DNA of 64,000 nt from contig DASZVS010000009.1 in assembly GCA_035546975.1 (NCBI GenBank), positions 1-64,000 on the forward strand, read 5' to 3'. A program made the translations under genes and the position numbers. The stretch is from JARIHC01 sp035546975. GTDB taxonomy: Bacteria; Patescibacteriota; Saccharimonadia; Saccharimonadales; UBA4665. Positions 58,738 to 64,000 of this stretch are shown piece by piece (the first letter of the stretch is position 1; each line of letters begins with the position of its first letter). The notes beneath the pieces were generated by a model, which was not told the DNA's origin, searched no databases, and saw nothing but the letters and a program-made list of their open reading frames with translations.

Positions 58738-59223
58738 CTAAGCGGATCGGCGATATTTGGTATACCTATAGGTAAAGCCATTTTGTTCCTTGGGCTCGCT
58801 TTGCTCAATCTGGGTAAAACTACCTTCATACTCAGGAAAGAAACGGTCGCAGCCGAATGATGCGTCTACATGCGTTAAATACAGCTCGTCCGCGTAGCCT
58901 AACTCCATTACTTCCTCGAATACAGCCGCGCCGCCAGCAACCCATAGGTCGCCTTCAAATTTTTCCAAAAACTGGGCAATGTCATGGATAACCGTCGCGC
59001 CCTCTATAGGCTGAGGGTCATGCGTTAAAATATAGTTTTGCCGCCCCGCCAAAGGATGACCTCCGTAGCCTACCCTGAACGTGACGCCGCCGCTGAGTAC
59101 CTTGCCGCCAAACTTCTTGGTTTCGGAGTCGAAGAATGCGGCGTCCTCAGGAATATGCCAGGGTATGACACCCCGCTTGGCAATACCGCGCTCGCGGTCA
59201 ATGGCAGCTATTAGACGAATCAT
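58738..59223 (-). CDS. Dihydrofolate reductase
   Basis: 161 aa from MIRLIAAIDRERGIAKRGVIPWHIPEDAAFF, the standard DHFR N-terminus with the catalytic acidic residue. GGKVLSGGVTFRVG near 40 replaces the usual GRxTxES stretch, and WVAGGAAVFEEVM near 97 is the NADPH loop. The frame is open 7 codons further to 59244, but that ATG lies in the TAAAAT box. Makes tetrahydrofolate for the FolD cycle. Confidence 0.9.
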   Translation of the reverse strand: MIRLIAAIDRERGIAKRGVIPWHIPEDAAFFDSETKKFGGKVLSGGVTFRVGYGGHPLAGRQNYILTHDPQPIEGATVIHDIAQFLEKFEGDLWVAGGAAVFEEVMELGYADELYLTHVDASFGCDRFFPEYEGSFTQIEQSEPKEQNGFTYRYTKYRRSA

Positions 59224-59296
59224 GCTTTGTTTATTGTGCCTCATTTTACATAGCGCGTAAACGGTTCTTCTCTGTTAAAATAAGGCTACCTAGCGC

Positions 59297-59373
59297 GCGC
59301 CTGTAGCTCAGCGGATTAGAGCGCCTGGCTTCGGACCAGGAGGTCGGGGGTTCGAATCCCTCCGGGCGTACCA
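59297..59373 (+). tRNA. tRNA-Arg (UCG)
   Basis: 77 nt with encoded CCA. Anticodon arm CCTGG-CTTCGGA-CCAGG, anticodon TCG; T-arm GGGGG-TTCGAAT-CCCTC. No duplicated 3' end downstream, unlike tRNA-Glu and tRNA-Lys. Confidence 0.96.
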
Positions 59374-59427
59374 CGAATGATTATGATTTTTGAGATTCCG
59401 AAAATACAAGCAGAAAATGGCAAATAA

Positions 59428-60240
59428 ATGCCGCGTGTATCAGAAACTAATAACGAAGAACCTCCTTTCGAGGATATAAGCCTCACCGATTTGATCCTGC
59501 ATACTCTTTTAGACATGTATGAGTTTAGCGCGCACTCATTCGTAAGCGCCGAGGGCCCATATTTCTGGAACGGTATCGGTATAGACTTCGAAGCCCCTTT
59601 CCCGGAAAAACGAGTTTTACAACACGCCAAGGAAGCGGCAGCCTCCACCATCTATTTAGCCCACACTCATCCTCTGTCCAATGACGAATCATTTAACTTT
59701 TTAGACGCACCAGTCGACCCACGAGAACAGATTGCCTTTGGCCATAGGCAGCTCCCGATCGGGAATAAACCTTCAGCGGGAGACGTACTTTACTTGGCTC
59801 ACCTTCAAAAAAGGTTCGCCGAAATAGGTATCCAGGCAATTGGGGTCGTGTTCTCGGCAAGTGGTATTTGGAAATTTAATATTCCTGAGCTTGCAGATTT
59901 TGATGCTAAAAAATTTAAAAAAGCCTATGATGGGTTTTATCCGCTCAAAAATGAAGGTAATTTTTTAGAGGAATGGTCCGCCAAGGACAATTTCCCGAGT
60001 TATTATATGGAACTACAGAAACCGCAAGCACACCACAACAGCTACACGCTCCAAATCATGAGCCCAAAGGATGCCCCGGATTCAGTGAGCGCCTTCAGGC
60101 AAGAAATAGCCGGGGCTGTACGCTTTTTCGACGATAATGGCGTGAAACTTGCATTTCTCCCCTACACAAAAATGGACATCCATCCGCGAATCCTCATGAG
60201 TAAGACAATGAACCGCTGGGCAAACACTTTCCCTGCCTAA
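59428..60240 (+). CDS. RadC/JAB-domain-like protein with an insertion
   Basis: 270 aa. The centre has the JAMM-like pattern IYLAHTHPLS near 74-83 and, after an extra segment of about 30 residues, PSAGDVLYLAHLQKRFAEIGIQAIGVVFSASGIW near 112-145, which corresponds to the PSxxD part of RadC (H-x-H...D metal site). A metal-dependent peptidase or nuclease-like role is possible. The C-terminal half is unrecognised. It follows tRNA-Arg by 54 bp and may be read through from it; no ribosome site. Confidence 0.65.
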   Translation: MPRVSETNNEEPPFEDISLTDLILHTLLDMYEFSAHSFVSAEGPYFWNGIGIDFEAPFPEKRVLQHAKEAAASTIYLAHTHPLSNDESFNFLDAPVDPREQIAFGHRQLPIGNKPSAGDVLYLAHLQKRFAEIGIQAIGVVFSASGIWKFNIPELADFDAKKFKKAYDGFYPLKNEGNFLEEWSAKDNFPSYYMELQKPQAHHNSYTLQIMSPKDAPDSVSAFRQEIAGAVRFFDDNGVKLAFLPYTKMDIHPRILMSKTMNRWANTFPA

Positions 60241-60794
60241 ACGGTAATTATCTTGTATTTAAAAACATATTCTATGCGGGTAGTTCCGTGCTGTGTAATA
60301 AGTGATTCATCGGTCGGATAGGTATGGCCGTGCATCCACAACGCAGGCTGTTGTTCGTCCATATATCTGCGGAGGGCATCGAAGCCCTGGTGGGCAATCT
60401 CTTCTTCATCGTTTATGCCGCGAGGCGGACAATGCGAAATAAAGATATCTACTTTGGGAAAGTTCTGCATGAGCAAATTTGCTTCATTTTGCGTAAACAT
60501 AATGGCATCAGGATTTTCTTTATAGCGAACACATCCCTGAAAGCCGCCGAACCGTAAACCGTTAAAATCCCAGACCTTTAAGTGCATGTCCCATATGCCC
60601 AGCTCAGGCATGTATGTCCCGCTATCATGGTTGCCATATACCCCTATTTTAGGAATATTAGTTATGTATTCGAGTGGCAGTAGATCTTCTCTCGTTAAGT
60701 CTCCCAATGTAACAACGAGGTCAACGTTTTCTTTTTTAATGACCTCCGATATGTCTATATCCGCACGTTTGTCGGCTAGGGCAAGTATCTTCAT
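60237..60794 (-). CDS. Calcineurin-like metallophosphoesterase
   Basis: 185 aa. Starts with ILALADKRADI (the usual D-x-H is altered), then VTLGDLTRED near 31, GNHDSG near 54, ISHCPPRG near 118 and MHGHTYP near 153. Small family members act on cyclic nucleotides or nucleotides; the altered first motif leaves activity uncertain. The end overlaps the JAB gene by 4 bp. Confidence 0.85.
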   Translation of the reverse strand: MKILALADKRADIDISEVIKKENVDLVVTLGDLTREDLLPLEYITNIPKIGVYGNHDSGTYMPELGIWDMHLKVWDFNGLRFGGFQGCVRYKENPDAIMFTQNEANLLMQNFPKVDIFISHCPPRGINDEEEIAHQGFDALRRYMDEQQPALWMHGHTYPTDESLITQHGTTRIEYVFKYKIITV

Positions 60795-60881
60795 GTGGCA
60801 ATTCCATAAGAACGCGTGAAAAAAATGGTAATCTGGAGCATACGTATAGTATAAACAATTAACAAGTTATAATTGTGACAT

Positions 60882-60958
60882 GCCCCGTTAGCTCAATTGG
60901 ATAGAGCGTTGGTTTCCGGTACCAAAGGTTGCAGGTTCGATTCCTGTGCGGGGTACCA
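60882..60958 (+). tRNA. tRNA-Arg (CCG)
   Basis: 77 nt with encoded CCA. Anticodon arm TTGGT-TTCCGGT-ACCAA, anticodon CCG; T-arm GCAGG-TTCGATT-CCTGT. TATAAT at 60868-60873 is a good -10. No duplicated 3' end. Confidence 0.95.
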
Positions 60959-60966
60959 TTTTAATT

Positions 60967-61707
60967 TTAGCCGTCCGCCAGCTCTACCGGCGGATACCGT
61001 AAATAAGAAGCTACGTCAGTGCGCCCGTCTTGCGCCATTATGACAAAATTCTGAACCATCCACGGCGAAAGCCCATATTCGCCTGGGAAAATAGCCACCT
61101 TGGAGTACTCAGCCTGCAGCATATCTACCAAACGGCGCAGAATCTGGGAGCGCTCACCCCGTAACGCGCCGATGGCATTGATAGCTAGCACTCCATGTGC
61201 ACCAGTCCGCTGCTTCAGATCCTTTACTACTTGCGGAGTTTGAAAATTCGGCGGCATAACGGCATCGTGGAAGACGTCTACGACAACTAGATCATACGTT
61301 TGGGTTGAGGTTTTAATAAAAGATAGGCCGTCTTGGACATAAACGCGAAGATTTTGATCGGGCTGAAAAGAGAAATATTGCTGGGCAATACCGACAAGCC
61401 CGGGATCGAGCTCAACCACATCTATCGATAGTTCTGGGAATGCCTTGCGGGCAGCAGTCGGCAGCGTAAAACCGCCGCCGCCGAGTACTAATATGCTTTT
61501 GGGGCGAGCACCACGGATGAATTCCATAAGGCGCTCATTGTAATCAAAGAGGAGTTCGGGCTTATTATCAAATGCTATGCCGGATTGGGCGGCCATTTTA
61601 TTGCCGCTATACAAAACGCGGGCTGGGCGGCCGTTGTATGTAGTATCTACAACTTGAAAATGATTGAGGTCCGTATTCCCATCGAATAATACAGCGTCGC
61701 GGGCCAT
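60967..61707 (-). CDS. Spermidine synthase-like methyltransferase-fold protein
   Basis: 246 aa. Rossmann SAM-binding pattern ILVLGGGGFTLPTAARKAFP near 72, VELDPGLVGIAQQYF near 97, VQDGLSFI near 122, YDLVVVDVFHDA near 136. The polyamine synthase core resembles SpeE without the N-terminal strand domain; the usual GGGDG is changed to GGGGF, so polyamine synthesis is not certain. TAGAAT ends 6 nt before the ATG. Confidence 0.8.
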   Translation of the reverse strand: MARDAVLFDGNTDLNHFQVVDTTYNGRPARVLYSGNKMAAQSGIAFDNKPELLFDYNERLMEFIRGARPKSILVLGGGGFTLPTAARKAFPELSIDVVELDPGLVGIAQQYFSFQPDQNLRVYVQDGLSFIKTSTQTYDLVVVDVFHDAVMPPNFQTPQVVKDLKQRTGAHGVLAINAIGALRGERSQILRRLVDMLQAEYSKVAIFPGEYGLSPWMVQNFVIMAQDGRTDVASYLRYPPVELADG

Positions 61708-61770
61708 GTGAATATTCTACTCTTTTCCTAAAACGTTGGCAGACATGTATTAGAAATCCTGCCGGTCCGC

Positions 61771-62889
61771 TCAGTCCATATCCCCGTCTGGATCCATGTG
61801 CATCTGGGGCATGGGCGGCTGCGCGTTTTGCTGGGTATTGATTTGAGAAAAGGAGCTGGGGTTGACCCCATTTTTATCCGTAACTTCATATTGGGCGCTC
61901 ATGCCCTGCATCATATGTTCATCAACATGGCAGTGCACAAGCCAGGTGCCGGGAGCATTTTCCGTAAACCATACTGACTTGGCTTCGGCAGGTCCAAGCT
62001 CTAAGAGATCTTGGTCCCGCCCGTCATATTTCCAACGGTGGCCGTGAATGTGAAAATCATGGAAATCACTACCAACCGCAGCCACAATCCACTGTATACG
62101 GTCGCCCACCGTCGCGGTGTACGTCGGAGTATTGCCAACAAAAGCGTGGCCGTTGATAGTATCGTATTCATTTGGCAATCCGGTTGATTCAGAAGTCATT
62201 TCGTCGAAGAAAGTAACCATTTGCTTTTGCGGCGCGACCGCCCCTGGTTTGGTAACTTCAATCAAGCCATACATGCCGAGAGTAGTATTATCGACGGAAT
62301 CTACAGAATGGTCATGATATATCCAATCGCCCACCGAGTCGCTACCAGCGGTCCATGTGTATGTATAGGTATGCCCCACCCCGACCGCATCGCCAGGCTG
62401 CTGGTTTGAATAGACATACGCGCCATCATTCGTCGGCGTGTAATGAAGTCCGTGCGGGTGCATACTATGGGGCCGCTTATAGTACGTATCAAGATTTTTG
62501 AAGTGTACTATTACGGTATCGCCGACTTCGGCATGAATCATTGGGCCAGGCATGCCGCCATATTCATCCGGCAAAGCCTTCTTCCAACCTGGCGTGTAGG
62601 CCCGATAAATAAGCGCCTCCATAGTGGTCTCTTGCGGAGTGTATTTGGCGCCGGTCATGCCATCTACCCCAGTCGGCATAATATTCCATTTTTCAGGGAC
62701 GGCGGCAATCCAATATTCTCTGGTTTTTCCATGGTAAAACAGCTGGGCTATATTAAAACCGCTGAAATACCAAGCAATTATAAGCACGAGAATTATCAAA
62801 TCTATGGCCAATAAGACTTTTGTTGGCCTTCTGAGCCTCTTCGGCTTTTTAGGCTGTTTCTCGGATTTTTCGCTCTTCATGAATTTCAT
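61771..62889 (-). CDS. Membrane-anchored two-domain multicopper oxidase
   Basis: 372 aa. N-terminal anchor helix near 26-45, then two cupredoxin domains. Copper ligands: MHPHGLHY near 133, DWIYHDHS near 176, HDFHIHGHR near 266 and WLVHCHVDEHMMQGM near 302, enough for one type 1 and a trinuclear site; the Met-rich tail (PPMPQMHMDPDGDMD) may bind copper. Size fits small laccase or NirK-type enzymes. Acts outside the membrane, possibly in oxygen reduction or copper detoxification. Confidence 0.9.
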   Translation of the reverse strand: MKFMKSEKSEKQPKKPKRLRRPTKVLLAIDLIILVLIIAWYFSGFNIAQLFYHGKTREYWIAAVPEKWNIMPTGVDGMTGAKYTPQETTMEALIYRAYTPGWKKALPDEYGGMPGPMIHAEVGDTVIVHFKNLDTYYKRPHSMHPHGLHYTPTNDGAYVYSNQQPGDAVGVGHTYTYTWTAGSDSVGDWIYHDHSVDSVDNTTLGMYGLIEVTKPGAVAPQKQMVTFFDEMTSESTGLPNEYDTINGHAFVGNTPTYTATVGDRIQWIVAAVGSDFHDFHIHGHRWKYDGRDQDLLELGPAEAKSVWFTENAPGTWLVHCHVDEHMMQGMSAQYEVTDKNGVNPSSFSQINTQQNAQPPMPQMHMDPDGDMD

Positions 62890-62948
62890 ATGCTTGCCAG
62901 TAGTATAACAAGCGTGCGCCTCACCCCCGTTTTGCTTGTTTGCAGGAG

Positions 62949-63479
62949 CTAAATGGTAGGTGGCGGGAGCAGTTTGTCGTTACTTTGGTACTTGGCCTTG
63001 AGAAGAGCAAATTGAAGCGCCAAAGCGACACGTTCAGCCTGTTCAATACTCATACCAATGCGTGAGATCGGTGTGGCCTCGGACTTGCCGGCTTGTGTAA
63101 AAGTTAACGTAGCGCCGGCCTTATTGACGTCCACTTCAATGCCGTCGCTATAAATAGTGCGCGCATCAAAAGCCAGTAGCATAACTACCTTATTGCCAGC
63201 CTGCAGATCTATTTCCGGCTTAATTTGGTCGGGTGTATCGGTGCCATAGTCCGCAAGTTCCCATAGTTGAACGGCTTGTTGGTCCTGGACCCCGTAGTAA
63301 CTTATAAGCAGCAACAAAATGTCTTCCGCTGGGCGCTCTTTGCCAGCTTCTATACGCTCCAGCGTCTGCTCATCAATCTCAACTGCTCCCGAAACCTCAG
63401 CTGTACTCTGATGCAGCTGTTCGCGAACGTATTTCAGGTGTCTCCCTAACGTAATAAAGGGTGCGTTCGACTCACTCAT
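62949..63479 (-). CDS. XRE-family regulator with C-terminal domain
   Basis: 176 aa. HTH_XRE at 9-65 (LGRHLKYVREQLHQSTAEVSGAVEIDEQTLERIEAGKERP). The C-terminal part (KVVMLLAFDARTIYSDGIEVDVNKAGATLTFTQ; SIEQAERVALALQFALLKAKY) is not recognised but is beta-rich and may bind a ligand or partner. TAATAT ends 8 nt before the ATG. Confidence 0.85.
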   Translation of the reverse strand: MSESNAPFITLGRHLKYVREQLHQSTAEVSGAVEIDEQTLERIEAGKERPAEDILLLLISYYGVQDQQAVQLWELADYGTDTPDQIKPEIDLQAGNKVVMLLAFDARTIYSDGIEVDVNKAGATLTFTQAGKSEATPISRIGMSIEQAERVALALQFALLKAKYQSNDKLLPPPTI

Positions 63480-63521
63480 CTAGTTCCATATTACGCCGGC
63501 ACCGGTATCAGTGCAAGACTG

Positions 63522-63527
63522 TATAAT
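63522..63527 (+). promoter_or_regulatory. -10 box (TATAAT) of murB, leaderless
   Basis: TG directly precedes TATAAT, which ends 8 nt before ATG at 63536. Confidence 0.55.
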
Positions 63528-63535
63528 GTAGCCTG

Positions 63536-64000
63536 ATGGAACCGCAACAAAATGTCAGCCTTGCTAACTATTCGACAATGGGATTGGGCGGGTCGGCAGC
63601 TTACTTGGTCGAAATCACAAGCAGATTTCAGGTGCCGGCAGCTGTGGAATGGGCACGCGCTAAATCCTTGCCGCTCCTTATGCTTGGCGGCGGCAGCAAT
63701 ACGATTTGGCGAGACGAAGGCTTTCCGGGCTTAGTGCTCATCAATAAAATCAGCAACTTCGAAGTTCAACAGGAAGACGAAACGAATTTCTATATAACTG
63801 TCGGGGCCGGTGAGAACTGGGATAGCGTAGTAGAGCGCAGTGTCCAGAAAGGGCTTACTGGTATTGAGGCGCTGAGTTTAATACCGGGTAGCGCCGGCGC
63901 CACCCCCGTCCAGAATGTCGGCGCGTACGGGCAAGAAATTTCCGACACGCTTGTCAGCGTGGAAGTTTTTGATACGAGCACTAATGAGTTTACTACGTTG
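63536..64000 (+). CDS. murB: UDP-N-acetylenolpyruvoylglucosamine reductase, 3' end beyond window
   Basis: 155 codons read to the window edge without a stop. NYSTMGLGGSAAYLVEI near 11-27, LMLGGGSNTIWRDEGFPGLVLIN near 52-74 (FAD site), and GIEALSLIPGSAGATPVQNVGAYGQEI near 112-138 are clear MurB signatures. Makes UDP-MurNAc, the substrate that leads to MurD. The long frame at 63552 is another reading frame and is not the gene. Confidence 0.95.
   Translation, partial: MEPQQNVSLANYSTMGLGGSAAYLVEITSRFQVPAAVEWARAKSLPLLMLGGGSNTIWRDEGFPGLVLINKISNFEVQQEDETNFYITVGAGENWDSVVERSVQKGLTGIEALSLIPGSAGATPVQNVGAYGQEISDTLVSVEVFDTSTNEFTTL

Noticed and set aside
59374..59427. Duplicated tRNA end after tRNA-Arg (UCG), and likewise after tRNA-Arg (CCG)
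   Set aside because: I looked for a repeat of the T-loop to CCA segment within about 300 bp and found none; the elements are specific to tRNA-Glu and tRNA-Lys here.
59316..59651. Minus-strand frame ending in GGIRTPDLLVRSQAL
   Set aside because: Again a translation of a tRNA (tRNA-Arg) complement; the real gene on the plus strand has JAB motifs.

Overview
The window looks like the chromosome of an ultra-small, host-dependent bacterium of the Candidate Phyla Radiation, most likely Saccharibacteria (TM7). This is an inference from gene content and protein style: baseplate-J-like and FtsA/PilM-like proteins side by side, a short alanyl-tRNA synthetase, many small secreted or cell-wall-sorted proteins, lower glycolysis, peptidoglycan and ATP synthase genes, but no amino-acid or nucleotide biosynthesis operons. 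UGA is an ordinary stop (several ATGA stop/start overlaps), which argues against Gracilibacteria/Absconditabacteria. No insertion sequence, transposase, integrase, prophage or CRISPR array is visible.

Layout. 1-2.6 kb: envelope-associated baseplate-J-like protein and FtsA/PilM-like ATPase. 2.7-7 kb: APH-fold kinase, alaS, mnmA. 7-12.4 kb: translationally coupled atpF-H-A-G-D-C without the a and c subunits. 12.4-20 kb: cysteine desulfurase, a metG-glycosyltransferase-tatD operon, NUDIX/MazG housecleaning, trehalase. 20-25 kb: pilin-like Ser-rich protein, RRM protein, flavin-fold, ExoD and FKBP proteins. 25.2-25.6 kb: tmRNA (ssrA). 25.7-33 kb: HAD hydrolase, MarR, rsmA, a wall-lytic G5-type protein, pcrA/uvrD. 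33-36.7 kb: pyk-pgk-tpiA glycolytic cluster. 36.7-38.7 kb: PAP2, a secreted protein, tRNA-Glu. 38.7-44.6 kb: VWA-MoxR-DUF58-like cluster followed by two large secreted proteins. 44.7-50 kb: 7TM histidine kinase and two lone receiver proteins. 50-53.6 kb: CofE-like ligase, murD, murI, folD. 53.7-57 kb: surface proteins with PxTGYG sorting tails. 57-64 kb: tRNA-Lys and two tRNA-Arg, small stress-like proteins, dihydrofolate reductase, JAB protein, metallophosphoesterase, spermidine-synthase-like methyltransferase, multicopper oxidase, XRE regulator, murB.

Two chromosome-wide signals stand out. (1) About twenty genes have an extended -10 box (TGnTAnnAT) ending almost exactly 7 nt (6-9) before the start codon and no Shine-Dalgarno, so they should be transcribed as leaderless mRNAs. 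Other genes (secreted proteins, MoxR cluster, small stress proteins) have strong AAGGAGG-type ribosome sites and real leaders. (2) Three gene 3' ends (tRNA-Glu, tRNA-Lys, pcrA/uvrD) are each duplicated 142-168 bp downstream. The spacer is gene-less and hairpin-rich; its core is shared between the two tRNA loci with a compensatory base change. This looks like a family of miniature elements that insert at gene 3' ends and regenerate them, and it is the best candidate here for an undescribed system. A third signal is a 12-bp core, TTAACATGTTAA, that forms the centre of perfect 16-26 bp palindromes inside three unrelated genes.
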